Shown piece after piece: positions 1-8,751 of a stretch of DNA of 55,475 nt. The notes below the pieces were generated by a model, which was not told where the DNA came from, did not search any database, and saw only the letters and a list, made by a program, of their open reading frames with translations. Origin of the DNA: an uncultured Algibacter sp. (GTDB taxonomy: Bacteria; Bacteroidota; Bacteroidia; Flavobacteriales; Flavobacteriaceae). The DNA lies in assembly GCA_938003745.1 (NCBI GenBank), contig CALKXS010000098.1, positions 1-55,475 of the forward strand, given 5' to 3'. Within the stretch, counting starts at the first letter, position 1; each line of letters starts with the position of its first letter. Position numbers and translations under genes: made by a program.

Positions 1-82
1 CTATTTTATCTCGCTCTGCCTTAAAGTGATTACGACAGGACTCCTCACTATCAGAATGGGCTATAAAACTGAAAATATTCAT
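1..82 (-). CDS. IS1595-like transposase, N-terminal fragment cut by window edge
   Basis: Reading leftward from the ATG at 82, 27 codons are visible before the window edge, beginning MNIFSFIAHSDSEESC and continuing with an HFK..RDK pattern. This resembles the start of IS1595-family (ISXO2-like) transposases, whose first residues lead into a zinc ribbon that is not inside this window. The match is by recall of the family, on a short stretch, so the family call is tentative. It cannot be told whether the gene is intact. A second remnant of the same broad family lies at 8398-8742. Confidence 0.5.
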   Translation of the reverse strand, partial: MNIFSFIAHSDSEESCRNHFKAERDKI

Positions 83-204
83 CCTTATTTTTTTATCTAA
101 AATAAGTCTTTTTTATAATTATGCCTAATTACGGATATTCATTTTTTTTTTTTTTTAAGATAAATAAATACACGTTTTTGATTTTTAATGACTCAATAAA
201 AATA

Positions 205-212
205 TAAATTTG
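205..212 (+). promoter_or_regulatory. Candidate -7 promoter box (TAnnTTTG) for the gene at 255
   Basis: TAAATTTG matches the Bacteroidota -7 consensus TAnnTTTG and ends 42 bases before the TTG start at 255. A TTTG lies at 177-180, giving a spacer of 24, slightly longer than the usual range. Supported by motif only. Confidence 0.35.
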
Positions 213-254
213 CAATTATTAAAAGTTAATTAATCACACTAATATTTACCACTT

Positions 255-623
255 TTGGAAAATCAAAAAGCAATTAAAATAATCGATAAGATTCTGGGAA
301 ATCTTGATGAAGCAGGAATTAATACAGATACATTAATTGACGACATAAAAGAATTAAGAACTTATGCGTTAGAGCAACAAGTGCCTTTAGTTGTAAAAGT
401 TCTTAGACTAACTTATGAGCATATAGAATCAACAGGTTCTTTTCTTATTCCTATTATAGAAGATGTTGATGAAGATGAAGTGTCAGAAGAGGATGTTATT
501 GAAATGCCTGAAACTACTCCTGTAGATAGCCTTAAGTATTTAATAGCGCTTACAAGAAATCTTAACAATAAGATGAATATATCTGACTTAAAAGAGTACA
601 GAGATCGTTTAAATGCATATTAG
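255..623 (+). CDS. Conserved-looking hypothetical protein, 122 aa
   Basis: A cytoplasmic, acidic protein without signal peptide or membrane segment. It begins with a helical stretch (MENQKAIKIIDKILG), has a Glu/Asp-rich linker around residues 68-85 and ends with a second helical segment. The start is TTG at 255: an in-frame TAA lies at 240-242 and no ATG or GTG occurs between. It is a single-gene unit with a candidate promoter at 205-212 and a strong terminator at 660-692. The family is not recognised and no function can be assigned from the sequence. Confidence 0.7.
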   Translation: MENQKAIKIIDKILGNLDEAGINTDTLIDDIKELRTYALEQQVPLVVKVLRLTYEHIESTGSFLIPIIEDVDEDEVSEEDVIEMPETTPVDSLKYLIALTRNLNNKMNISDLKEYRDRLNAY

Positions 624-659
624 AAACGAATCATAAAACAATTCGTTTCTAAATTTATA

Positions 660-692
660 AAAAGCCTTAGCATATTTTGCTAAGGCTTTTTG
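660..692 (+). terminator. Rho-independent terminator of the 122-aa gene
   Basis: Arms AAAGCCTTAGCA (661-672) and TGCTAAGGCTTT (678-689) form a perfect 12-bp stem with a 5-base loop, followed by a T run. A second hairpin (AGAAACGAAT / ATTCGTTTCT, 622-650) lies just upstream. Confidence 0.85.
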
Positions 693-750
693 TTTGTGTT
701 GTCTTTAAATAAAAATAGAAGTTCTATTTCGTTGTTAAAAAAAGAAATAA

Positions 751-774
751 AAAAGCCTTGATAAATCAAGGCTT
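751..774 (-). terminator. Rho-independent terminator of rho
   Basis: Read leftward, AAGCCTTGA / TCAAGGCTT forms a stem with a 4-base loop followed by a T run, 27 bases past the rho stop codon. Confidence 0.8.
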
Positions 775-800
775 AGTTTATATTAAAAAGAATTGTTTTA

Positions 801-2501
801 TTATCCGTTCATAGATATTAAAAACTCTTCGTTGTTTTTAGTTTGCTTGAAACGGTCATTAATAAACTCCATGGCTTCAACTGGATTCATATCTGCAAGA
901 TATTTACGCATTACCCACATACGTTGAATAGTTGTAGGGTCTAATAAAATATCATCACGACGCGTACTAGAAGACGTAAGATCAATAGCAGGGAAGATTC
1001 TACGATTAGATATTTTTCTATCCAATTGTAGTTCCATGTTACCAGTTCCTTTAAACTCTTCAAAAATAACTTCGTCCATTTTAGAGCCAGTTTCAGTTAA
1101 AGCAGTAGCTATAATAGTTAAAGAACCACCGTTTTCAATATTACGAGCAGCACCAAAGAAACGTTTAGGTTTGTGTAATGCGTTAGCATCAACACCACCA
1201 CTTAATATTTTACCAGATGCAGGTTGTACAGAGTTATAAGCTCTTGCTAAACGTGTAATAGAATCTAAAAGAACCACAACATCGTGTCCACATTCAACCA
1301 ATCGCTTTGCTTTTTCTAAAACAATATTAGCAATCTTAACGTGTTCATGAGCTTCTTTATCAAAAGTAGACGCTATAACTTCACCTTGTACGTTACGTTG
1401 CATATCTGTAACCTCCTCAGGACGTTCATCAATTAATAAAATCATTTGATAAACTTCAGGATGATTAGCAGCAATAGCATTGGCAACATCCTTAAGTAAC
1501 ATGGTTTTACCAGTTTTAGGTTGCGACACAATCATACCACGTTGCCCTTTACCAATAGGTGAGAATAAGTCCATAATTCTTGTAGAAATAGTACTTTGTC
1601 TTCCGGCAAGGTTAAATTTTTCTTCAGGAAATAAAGGTGTTAAATGTTCAAAAGCAACTCTGTCTCTTACTACGTTAGGGTTTTGACCATTAATTCTACT
1701 AACCTTAATTAAAGGGAAATATTTTTCACCTTCTTTTGGTGGGCGTACATGCCCTAAAACAGTATCACCAACTTTTAATCCAAATAAGCGTATTTGTGAT
1801 TGTGACACATAAATATCATCAGGTGATGATAAATAGTTATAATCAGATGAACGTAAAAAACCATAACCATCTTGCATAATGTCTAAAACACCTTCACTTT
1901 CTATAATGGCATCAAATTCAAAATCTGGTTCACGGTAACGGTTACGACCATCTTTGTTACCAGTATCAACGTTTCCGTTTTTCTGGTTTTTATTTTTATG
2001 TTGATTGTTGTTATCTCTTTTATGCTGAGGCTTAGACTGTCTATCGTTGTTTTGTTTTGGTCTAGGGTTTGGTTTATGCGCTTGTTTTCTTTCTGCAATA
2101 ACAGTAGGAGTTTCTCCAGTAGGAGTAGGTGTTGGTTTAGCAGCCGGGGCAGCTTCTTTTTTTTCTGTAACTGGAGCAGCTTCTTTTTTAGTAACGTTTT
2201 TTACTTCCTCTTTAGCAACGTCCTCAGTTTTTATTTCAGTAGGTTTAGCTTCGCGCTTAACTGGCTTTTGTACACGTTGTCTAGGTTTTCTAGCAGCGGG
2301 TTTCTTTTCTGTTTTAGCTTCTGTTGTTTCTGCGGGAGCTACAACAGCTTTAACAGCTTTAGGGTCTGAAGCTTGTTGATCTAATATTTGGTATACTAAA
2401 TCTAATTTTTTTAAAGAACGATATTTAGGTACGTTCAATTTTTTTGCAATCTCCTGTAGGTCAGTGAGTTTTTTTTCTTTTAATTGTGAAATTTCAAACA
2501 T
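801..2501 (-). CDS. rho: Transcription termination factor Rho
   Basis: Hexameric RNA-dependent ATPase that ends transcription at Rho-dependent sites. The 566-aa protein has an N-terminal Rho domain (residues about 1-50), then an insertion of roughly 140 residues rich in Lys, Ala, Pro, Asn, Arg and Glu, typical of Bacteroidota Rho and longer than the 419-aa E. coli protein. The RNA-binding cold-shock-like domain follows ([12 protein letters not shown]). The ATPase core has the P-loop [10 protein letters not shown] near residue 330, [30 protein letters not shown] and the C-terminal [14 protein letters not shown] region. It ends with a leftward terminator. Start chosen at the ATG preceding [10 protein letters not shown], which matches the family's N-terminus. 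Confidence 0.98.
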   Translation of the reverse strand: MFEISQLKEKKLTDLQEIAKKLNVPKYRSLKKLDLVYQILDQQASDPKAVKAVVAPAETTEAKTEKKPAARKPRQRVQKPVKREAKPTEIKTEDVAKEEVKNVTKKEAAPVTEKKEAAPAAKPTPTPTGETPTVIAERKQAHKPNPRPKQNNDRQSKPQHKRDNNNQHKNKNQKNGNVDTGNKDGRNRYREPDFEFDAIIESEGVLDIMQDGYGFLRSSDYNYLSSPDDIYVSQSQIRLFGLKVGDTVLGHVRPPKEGEKYFPLIKVSRINGQNPNVVRDRVAFEHLTPLFPEEKFNLAGRQSTISTRIMDLFSPIGKGQRGMIVSQPKTGKTMLLKDVANAIAANHPEVYQMILLIDERPEEVTDMQRNVQGEVIASTFDKEAHEHVKIANIVLEKAKRLVECGHDVVVLLDSITRLARAYNSVQPASGKILSGGVDANALHKPKRFFGAARNIENGGSLTIIATALTETGSKMDEVIFEEFKGTGNMELQLDRKISNRRIFPAIDLTSSSTRRDDILLDPTTIQRMWVMRKYLADMNPVEAMEFINDRFKQTKNNEEFLISMNG

Positions 2502-2576
2502 TGATGTTTAATTGGATATTTTATTGAAAAAATAATTTGAGTTATTCTGAAAAAAATAATTTTAATCTGAAGAATT

Positions 2577-2599
2577 AACAACCTGCTATTGTGGTTGTT
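2577..2599. other. Hairpin between divergent rho and DUF4293 genes
   Basis: AACAACC (2577-2583) and GGTTGTT (2593-2599) form a 7-bp perfect inverted repeat with a 9-base loop in the rho 5' region. It has no T run in either direction, so it is not a typical terminator. It may be a leader structure or an operator; nothing else supports a role. Confidence 0.3.
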
Positions 2600-2666
2600 G
2601 GGAATTATTAATGCAATTATACAACTTTATTTTAATTTTTAAGGGGTCTTTTTCAAAAGAAACTAT

Positions 2667-2674
2667 TATTTTTG
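2667..2674 (+). promoter_or_regulatory. Candidate -7 promoter box for the DUF4293 gene
   Basis: TATTTTTG matches TAnnTTTG and ends 20 bases before the ATG at 2695. No good TTG is seen at the -33 position. Confidence 0.4.
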
Positions 2675-2694
2675 ACTTCTAGTTTTAATAAAAC

Positions 2695-3105
2695 ATGTTA
2701 CAACGTATACAAACCATTTATCTTTTATTATCTGCAGGAATCTCTGCAGGTCTTACATTTGCACTGCATTTGTGGGTAACAAAAGATGGTGTACAAGTAT
2801 TCGCTAAAGATGATATGTTGTACCTTGGTATGTTCCTTGGCTCTGCAACATTATCTATAATATCAATATTTATGTATAAAAATAGGAAGTCTCAATTTAT
2901 GTTGGGTCGACTTAACATCATATTAAACTTTATTTTATTAGGCTTTTTTGTATATCAATTACAAAACTTACCAGGAGAGACGGCGGTTTCTGAGAATGGT
3001 ATTGGGATGATTCTCCCTCTTGTTTCTATCGTGTTGTTGGCTTTAGCCAATAAGGCCATCAAGAAGGATGAAGATCTTGTAAAATCTGTAGATAGATTAC
3101 GATAA
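2695..3105 (+). CDS. DUF4293 family integral membrane protein
   Basis: A 136-aa protein starting MLQRIQTIYLLL, the characteristic start of DUF4293. Four hydrophobic segments can be drawn (about residues 5-27, 42-60, 69-90 and 102-120), followed by a short charged cytoplasmic tail (KKDEDLVKSVDRLR). The family is widespread in Bacteroidota and often sits divergent to rho, as here; its function is unknown. It has its own candidate promoter and a terminator at 3133-3160. Confidence 0.88.
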   Translation: MLQRIQTIYLLLSAGISAGLTFALHLWVTKDGVQVFAKDDMLYLGMFLGSATLSIISIFMYKNRKSQFMLGRLNIILNFILLGFFVYQLQNLPGETAVSENGIGMILPLVSIVLLALANKAIKKDEDLVKSVDRLR

Positions 3106-3132
3106 ACACCTGACATCTTAATTAGTGCGTAG

Positions 3133-3160
3133 GCCCAAGATGAAGATTTTGGGCTTTTTT
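3133..3160 (+). terminator. Rho-independent terminator after DUF4293
   Basis: GCCCAA (3133-3138) and TTGGGC (3149-3154) with a 10-base loop, followed by six T. Confidence 0.75.
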
Positions 3161-3503
3161 ATGTTTGGTCGTTACCCAAGGAGGCGGGCTTTCCGCTATA
3201 TTTCCCTTGTGCTGAACTTGTTTCAGTATCACATCAAATAGCATTTAGATTATCTTTTCCGCTACTTTCAGGAATACATTTTCTAATAAAATCAATATTT
3301 AAAGTTAGTCTACCTTTGGCAGAATTAAAACATCCATTATAATAAATGATTGAGGATATATAATGAGATTTTTTGATTGATATTATTACGAACTCAATAT
3401 CAATTTTTAATTGAAGAGTATTCTGTAAATTGTTTTACAAGGTGGACTTGCAACAAAAAACTGAACACACCTTATAATCTTGAATAGTTTTTAGTCTTTG
3501 CCA
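3161..3503. other. Non-coding gap of about 340 bases with repeat-like debris
   Basis: No coding frame is supported here. At 3212-3226 lies CTGAACTTGTTTCAG, a small inverted repeat (CTGAA / TTCAG). It resembles dispersed short repeats common between genes in this family, and this resemblance is from memory. The rest looks like unstructured AT-rich sequence. No RNA gene or promoter could be supported. Confidence 0.35.
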
Positions 3504-3534
3504 CAAAAAAAAAGCCTGAACAAAGGTTCAGACT
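3504..3534 (-). terminator. Rho-independent terminator of the FKBP gene
   Basis: Read leftward, AGTCTGAAC / GTTCAGGCT forms a 9-bp stem with one mismatch and a 4-base loop, followed by a run of nine T. Confidence 0.75.
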
Positions 3535-3562
3535 TTTAAATATTCATTAAAATGAATTATTA

Positions 3563-3991
3563 TTATTTTATTTCAACAAGTTCTAAATCAAAAACTAAAT
3601 CATGTCCAGCTAATGGGTGATTAGCATCAACAACAATATGATCTTCTTTAACTTCAGCAATACGAAATTGTACCTCTCTACCATCTGCATCTTTAGAAGC
3701 TAATCCCATTCCAACTTCTGGAGCCATATCTTGAGGAAGTTGTTCTTTCTTTACATCATAAAACAATTCTTTTTGCACATCACCATAAGCTTCTACAACA
3801 GGAATATTAATTGTTTTTTTCTCGTTTAATTCCATAGAGATAATACCCTTTTCAAAACCAGGAATTAGCATTCCTTGACCAAGAGTTACTTCCAATTGAT
3901 CTCTTTCTAAAGAACTATCAAAAACTTGACCATTACCTAATTTACCTGTGTAATGAACTTTTACCGTATCATTTTCTTTTACTTGACTCAT
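3563..3991 (-). CDS. FKBP-type peptidyl-prolyl isomerase, SlyD-like
   Basis: A 142-aa cytoplasmic prolyl cis-trans isomerase and chaperone. The FKBP half shows VKVHYTGKLGNGQVFDSS and the active-site IPGFEKGI; an insert-in-flap (IF) region follows (residues about 70-125) as in SlyD, and the chain closes with HPLAGHDLVFDLELVEI, the signature SlyD end (NHPLAGK/H). There is no His-rich metal tail. An upstream in-frame ATG at 4015 would add eight residues, but the -7 box at 4013-4020 overlaps it, so the ATG at 3991 (MSQVKENDTV) is the likely start. It is transcribed alone. Confidence 0.93.
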   Translation of the reverse strand: MSQVKENDTVKVHYTGKLGNGQVFDSSLERDQLEVTLGQGMLIPGFEKGIISMELNEKKTINIPVVEAYGDVQKELFYDVKKEQLPQDMAPEVGMGLASKDADGREVQFRIAEVKEDHIVVDANHPLAGHDLVFDLELVEIK

Positions 3992-4012
3992 AATATTATT
4001 TATAAATGGCTG

Positions 4013-4020
4013 CAAATTTA
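4013..4020 (-). promoter_or_regulatory. Candidate -7 box for the FKBP gene
   Basis: Read leftward the sequence is TAAATTTG, an exact TAnnTTTG, 21 bases before the ATG at 3991. No clear -33 TTG is seen. Confidence 0.5.
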
Positions 4021-4088
4021 CAATTATTCATAAGATTGATCTCTTTTTTAAAAACTAAATATCTGTAAATCGGTCTTTTATTTGAAAA

Positions 4089-4589
4089 TTAAGGATGCCT
4101 TACGGGAAATTCAATCACTTCTAGTTTATCAATCTTTTTTCCATCAATAGTAAAACGTAGCATGGTACGCACTTTATGAAACCCATGTTTACCAACCGCA
4201 CCAGGATTCATATGTAAAAGCCCTAATTTACTATCTGGCATCACTTTTAGAATATGAGAGTGCCCAGAAATAAAAAGTTTTGGTGGGTTAGTTCTAATTT
4301 CATCTCTAATTCTAACATCATAAGCCTTTGGGTAACCGCCAATATGGGTTATCCAAACATCAACACCTTCACACATAAAGCGATTGTTTTCAGGAAATTC
4401 TCTCCGTATTTCAGAATTATCAATATTACCATAAACACACTTTAAAGGTTTTAAGGCTTTAAGTGTGTCGGTTACTTTTAAATCGCCTATATCTCCGGCA
4501 TGCCATACTTCATCTGCTTGTTTTACATATTTTAATATGTCATCATCAATATAACTGTGGGTGTCTGATAGTAATAATATCTTTTTCAT
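4089..4589 (-). CDS. YfcE/MJ0936-type metallophosphoesterase
   Basis: A 166-aa calcineurin-like phosphodiesterase of the small YfcE type. The metal ligands are visible in order: LSDTHS (D8, H10), HAGDIGD (D32), YGNID (N55), THIGGYP (H82) and the closing SGHSHI pair, with the final MNPGAVG typical of the family. Members hydrolyse artificial phosphodiesters with Mn2+; the natural substrate is generally unknown. It is divergent from truA, with two -7 boxes placed back to back between them. Confidence 0.9.
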   Translation of the reverse strand: MKKILLLSDTHSYIDDDILKYVKQADEVWHAGDIGDLKVTDTLKALKPLKCVYGNIDNSEIRREFPENNRFMCEGVDVWITHIGGYPKAYDVRIRDEIRTNPPKLFISGHSHILKVMPDSKLGLLHMNPGAVGKHGFHKVRTMLRFTIDGKKIDKLEVIEFPVRHP

Positions 4590-4636
4590 TAAATTATTTT
4601 AATATATAATTAAGATGAGTCACTTCGCAAGCACAA

Positions 4637-4666
4637 CAAATCTATCTATATTTGTTATTCAAACAA
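4637..4666 (-). promoter_or_regulatory. Promoter of the metallophosphoesterase gene
   Basis: Read leftward, TTG (4666-4664), a 19-base spacer and TAGATTTG (4644-4637) fit the Bacteroidota -33/-7 consensus. The start codon lies 47 bases further left. Confidence 0.5.
4647..4654 (+). promoter_or_regulatory. Candidate -7 box for truA
   Basis: TATATTTG is an exact TAnnTTTG, 27 bases before the TTG start at 4682 and two bases from the opposite-strand box. No convincing -33 TTG is seen. Confidence 0.45.
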
Positions 4667-4681
4667 AAGTATATAAATAGC

Positions 4682-5425
4682 TTGCGATATTTTATAAAAC
4701 TTTCATATAATGGCGCTGCATATCACGGTTGGCAAATTCAACCAGATGCCATATCTGTTCAAGAAGTTATTGAAAAAGGATTATCAACACTTTTAAATGA
4801 AAAGATTTCCATTATGGGGGCTGGCAGAACTGATACAGGTGTGCATGCTACAGAAATGTATACGCATTTTGATACCACTGTAGATTTAGAGGGTAGCAAT
4901 ATTGTTTATAAGCTTAATTCAATCTTACCAAAAGATGTCGCAATACATACCATTTTTAAGGTTGATGATGAGGCGCACTCACGTTTTGACGCCTTGAGTA
5001 GAGAATATTTATATAGAGTGTCGTTAACTAAAAATGCCTTTACGTTTAACAATGTCTTTTTTGTAAAACAGAAACTAGATATTGATAAGATGAACAAAGC
5101 TGCGAAAATTTTATTTGAGTATAAAGATTTTCAATGTTTTTCAAAGAGCAATACAGATGTAAAAACGTATAATTGTGATATTATGAAAGCCGAATGGTTT
5201 TATGAAAATGATGAGCTTCATTTTGTTGTAAAAGCAAACCGGTTTTTAAGAAACATGGTTAGAGCCATTGTAGGCACAATGATAAACATTGGTATAGGAA
5301 AGTTTGAAGTAGAATATTTACATGCCATAATAAAATCGAAGAATAGGAGTGAAGCAGGGTTTTCTGTTCCGGCACATGCCTTATATTTAACAAAAATTGA
5401 ATACCCAGATCATATAAAAATATAG
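4682..5425 (+). CDS. truA: tRNA pseudouridine(38-40) synthase TruA
   Basis: Modifies U38-U40 in the anticodon arm of many tRNAs. The 247-aa protein begins LRYFIKLSYNGAAYHGWQ, the family's N-terminal strand, with the catalytic Asp in GAGRTDTGVHA (about residue 51) and the C-terminal RFLRNMVRAIVGT motif. The start is taken as TTG at 4682: an upstream TTG at 4652 lies inside the -7 box and would precede the transcript, and no ATG is available. The stop codon directly abuts the ATG of the ABC exporter, so the two are co-transcribed. Confidence 0.95.
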   Translation: MRYFIKLSYNGAAYHGWQIQPDAISVQEVIEKGLSTLLNEKISIMGAGRTDTGVHATEMYTHFDTTVDLEGSNIVYKLNSILPKDVAIHTIFKVDDEAHSRFDALSREYLYRVSLTKNAFTFNNVFFVKQKLDIDKMNKAAKILFEYKDFQCFSKSNTDVKTYNCDIMKAEWFYENDELHFVVKANRFLRNMVRAIVGTMINIGIGKFEVEYLHAIIKSKNRSEAGFSVPAHALYLTKIEYPDHIKI

Positions 5426-7222
5426 ATGAGTAAAAAGAAAGAACAAATTTTTGATATTACCTTATTTAAGCGTCTTTTTCAGTTTATAAAACCCTATAAA
5501 TTGGTATTTTCTGGTGTGTTCGTATCTGTAATTGTTATTGCTTTGTTAGGGGTTGCAACGCCAGTTTTACTGCAAAAATCTATAGATAATAATTTAACTA
5601 ATAGAGCAGAGGAAGGATTTTTATTTCTTATTATTTTAATGGTTAGCCTTTTGGTATTAGAATTTCTTATTCAACTTCTTTTTATTTTTTATTCGGGTTG
5701 GTTGGGGCAAAGTGTAGTAAAAGATATTAGAGTGAAATTGTTTAATCATTTACTTCGTTTTAAAATGAAGTATTATGATAATTCTTCTGTTGGGGTTCTT
5801 ATTACAAGATCTGTAACAGATATGGAACGTATTGCCGATATTTTTAGTCAAGGACTTTTTATGATTTTTAGAGATTTCTTGACTATGATTGTTGTTTCTG
5901 TAGTTATGATTTTTATGAGTTGGCAGCTAAGTCTTATTGTTTTTGCTATGCTTCCTATAGTTTTATATGCTACTAAAATTTTCCAGAAGTATATGAAATC
6001 TGCTTTTGAAGAAGTGAGAACAGAGGTTTCTAATTTAAATTCTTTTGTGCAAGAGCGCTTAACTGGTATGAAAATATTACAACTTTTTGCACGTGAAGAT
6101 GTTGAAAATGAAAAGTTCAGAGCTATTAATGGAAGACATAAAAAAGGTTGGTTAAAAACCATTTGGTATAACTCTATATTTTTTCCAATACCAGAATTTT
6201 GCGCCTCTGTTGCCACAGGTTTAGTGGTATGGTACGGTGCATTGAATATTGGAGCGGGTGATGTCGCAACAACAGGAACGCTTTTCGCTTTTGTGATGTT
6301 TATTCCTAAATTGTTTAGACCATTAAGACAAATTGCAGATAAGTTTAATGCGTTGCAAATGGGTATGGTTGCTGCCAATAGAGTTTTTAAAGTGATAGAT
6401 ACTACATCTCAAATTGATGATAACGGTAAACATATTGCAGAAAATTTTAAAGGAGATATTAGCTTTAAAGATGTGTATTTTAATTATGTTAAAGACGAAG
6501 CGGTATTAAAAGGTATCTCTTTTGATGTAAAAGCCGGCGAAACGGTTGCAATTGTTGGAGCAACAGGAGCAGGAAAATCAACAATTATTAATTTACTAAA
6601 TCGTTTTTACGAGATTAAATCTGGTACTATTTGTGTTGATGGTAATAATGTGAAAGAGGTGACTTTAAATTCATTAAGAACTCAAATAGCTGTAGTATTA
6701 CAAGATGTATTTTTATTTGCAGATACTATTTTAAATAATATAACCTTAAATAATACTGAAATTACTGAAGCTGAAGTTGTGCAAGCTGCAAAAGATATTG
6801 GTGTACATGATTTTATTTCTACTTTGCCCAATGGGTATCATTATAATGTTAGGGAACGTGGCGTGATGTTATCCTCTGGTCAGCGTCAGCTTATATCATT
6901 TTTAAGAGCTTATGTTACCAATCCCAGTATTTTGATATTGGATGAAGCTACGTCATCTGTTGATTCGCATTCTGAGCAATTAATTCAAAATGCAACAGAT
7001 AAAATTACAAAAAGAAGAACATCTATAGTAATTGCGCATAGATTAGCAACTATAAAAAAGGCAGACAAAATTATTGTTATGGATACTGGAAATATTGTGG
7101 AACAAGGTACACATCAAGAATTGCTTCAAATGGAAAACGGTTGCTACAAAAACCTTCATGAAGTTCAGTTTTTAGAAGAAAAAGAGAGTATCGTATCGCG
7201 AACTATAAAAAAAACCTTTTAA
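5426..7222 (+). CDS. ABC transporter, fused permease/ATPase (MsbA/MdlB-like exporter)
   Basis: A 598-aa half-transporter that works as a dimer in the inner membrane. Six membrane helices span about residues 20-310 (for example VFVSVIVIALLGVATPVLL), followed by the nucleotide-binding domain with Walker A GATGAGKST near 378, Q-loop VLQDVFLF, signature LSSGQRQL near 482, Walker B ILILDEATSSVD and H-loop IAHRLAT. The substrate (lipid, drug or peptide) cannot be read from sequence. It starts immediately after the truA stop codon, an arrangement implying one transcript. Confidence 0.93.
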   Translation: MSKKKEQIFDITLFKRLFQFIKPYKLVFSGVFVSVIVIALLGVATPVLLQKSIDNNLTNRAEEGFLFLIILMVSLLVLEFLIQLLFIFYSGWLGQSVVKDIRVKLFNHLLRFKMKYYDNSSVGVLITRSVTDMERIADIFSQGLFMIFRDFLTMIVVSVVMIFMSWQLSLIVFAMLPIVLYATKIFQKYMKSAFEEVRTEVSNLNSFVQERLTGMKILQLFAREDVENEKFRAINGRHKKGWLKTIWYNSIFFPIPEFCASVATGLVVWYGALNIGAGDVATTGTLFAFVMFIPKLFRPLRQIADKFNALQMGMVAANRVFKVIDTTSQIDDNGKHIAENFKGDISFKDVYFNYVKDEAVLKGISFDVKAGETVAIVGATGAGKSTIINLLNRFYEIKSGTICVDGNNVKEVTLNSLRTQIAVVLQDVFLFADTILNNITLNNTEITEAEVVQAAKDIGVHDFISTLPNGYHYNVRERGVMLSSGQRQLISFLRAYVTNPSILILDEATSSVDSHSEQLIQNATDKITKRRTSIVIAHRLATIKKADKIIVMDTGNIVEQGTHQELLQMENGCYKNLHEVQFLEEKESIVSRTIKKTF

Positions 7223-7245
7223 ATAGAATATATCTATTTAAAAGG
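7205..7245 (-). terminator. Hairpin terminator between convergent genes
   Basis: CCTTTTAAATAG (7215-7226) and CTATTTAAAAGG (7234-7245) form a perfect 12-bp stem with a 7-base loop. Read leftward it is followed by a T run, so it terminates the gene at 7295-8149; the stem also covers the stop codon of the ABC exporter and may stop rightward transcripts less efficiently. Confidence 0.7.
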
Positions 7246-7294
7246 CTGTAGTTATTCATAATAAAAACATGTGATTTTTACTGTATATAATTTG

Positions 7295-8149
7295 TTATTC
7301 AACTATTATTTTTTTTGATATTTTATTGCCTTCATTGTCTGTTATATTAATAATATATATTCCAGTACTATAATTAGAAAGGTCGATGTGGTCGTTTTGT
7401 GTATTAGATATTTTGTTTCCAAATAAATCAGCTATACTAAACTTTAAATTTGTGTTAGAGTTATTCTCAATAAAGATTTTACCTTTTGTAGGGTTTGGAT
7501 ATATTTTTATTAAGTCACTTAAAGCTTTTTTATTTATTCCTAATGAATTATTTACGATATTAATATCAAAATCATAAGAGGCTCCAATCGAAAAATCAGA
7601 AAAATCTTTAGGCGAAAAATGTGAGGAATCTAAGATAAAAGAAGGGTCATATGTAAATAAATCATCTATATTTTCACTACGTATTAATCTAGCTCGTGTC
7701 TTTCCAATTTTTGCTGTAGCAGGAACTGTTATAGTTTTATCTATGATAAGGTTAGAACCAGTCATAGATGGTAAAAAAGTATTTATCGTATTAGAGTTTT
7801 GCATAACTAACTCTGTTAATTCAAATGTGTTGTTTTGATTATAGTCTATCCATAGAGCAAAGTAAGAAGGCTCTATATCAAGTATAGAATAGGCATTTAG
7901 TTTTATAGTAGCAGTTTCATTAATTATAAAATCTGGAAAAACAGCTGTATTATAATATAGATAAGTATAGGGGTCTCCAATCTAACCTAAAGGACCTAAT
8001 ACTAGTGATGTACCTTTAAACTCTATACTTTCAAACATATTATATTCCGTATTATATGATGGCAGAGAATATGGAGTTGAATCTGATATTTGAGCTGTTG
8101 CTGCTAAAATTGTGCTTAATAAAGCTAAAGGGAGTAAAATTTTTTTCAT
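7295..8149 (-). pseudogene. Secreted T9SS-sorted protein interrupted by an in-frame TAG
   Basis: From the ATG at 8149 a signal peptide is read (MKKILLPLALLSTILAATAQ), then about 36 codons, then TAG at 7984-7982. The same frame continues without further stops to 7295. After the stop it encodes IGDPYTYLYYN, a GEVED-like stretch (YFALWIDYNQNNTFELTELV) and a C-terminal type IX secretion sorting domain (IYPNPTKGKIFIEN through SKKIIVE). Restored length would be about 284 aa. A single base change explains the break. Without the signal peptide the 3' portion cannot be exported, so the gene is judged non-functional unless the stop is read through or is a sequence error. Confidence 0.8.
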
Positions 8150-8397
8150 AATTTTTTAAGTGTTTTTTTTCGCGAATCTATAAATATTTTTTAATATAAA
8201 ACATGAGGTTAGACGTTTTATTTACTGATTTACATGATGCATGTTAATCTTTTGATTTTAAGCACGTTATGTTGTTGTTTAATCTTATTTTTATAACGAA
8301 AAAAGCAATTTAATACATTAAAAACCAGAATGTTAAATTAAGGTTTACTGAGTTGTCCATTTATATTCTGTTTTTAAAGCCAATAAAATCAACGATT

Positions 8398-8742
8398 ATG
8401 AAAGTTATAGAAGATCAAAGGATACTAAACTTTATAAAAGAATTATCCAATGATGATGCTTGCGAGGGTTATTTAGCAGGAATAAAACGTTCAAACAGTT
8501 TTACTTGTATAAAATGCATAAGTATTAAGAGATGTAAGAAGTCAGGTCATACCTATCATTACTACGGTTGTAATCATGTTGGAGCTGCGACTGCTAATAC
8601 TTTATTCATAAGGTGAAATTGAGTTTACACAAAGCTTTTTGTATTGTATTTGAAATGTCTACAAATAACAAAAGTACTTCTAGTATTCAGATAGGCAAAT
8701 GTTTTGATATTAAACGGGTCACCGCTTTGTATTTCGTGCTTT
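8398..8742 (+). pseudogene. IS1595-family (ISXO2-like) transposase remnant
   Basis: The first frame (ATG at 8398, stop at 8614-8616) reads IKELSNDDACEGYLAGIKRS, FTCIKC and SGHTYHYYGCNHV, the degraded N-terminal zinc ribbon of ISXO2-like transposases. Near 8607 the reading moves to another frame (HKVKLSLHKAFCIVFEMS, then IGKCFDIKRVTALYFV) and stops making sense near 8742, close to the 3' end of cdaA. The DDE catalytic domain is absent. At least one frameshift and a large 3' truncation make it a dead fragment. No terminal inverted repeats were identified. Confidence 0.75.
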
Positions 8743-8751
8743 TACAGTTTA

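Noticed and set aside
142-156. A run of 15 T upstream of the 122-aa gene as a phase-variable promoter element
   Set aside because: It lies upstream of the -33 region and no surface or defence gene follows; nothing but the run itself supports a role.
1998-2379. Two rightward ORFs of 123 and 110 aa opposite rho
   Set aside because: They are shadows of the basic low-complexity insertion of rho; their Phe/Ser/Cys-rich products have no sensible composition.
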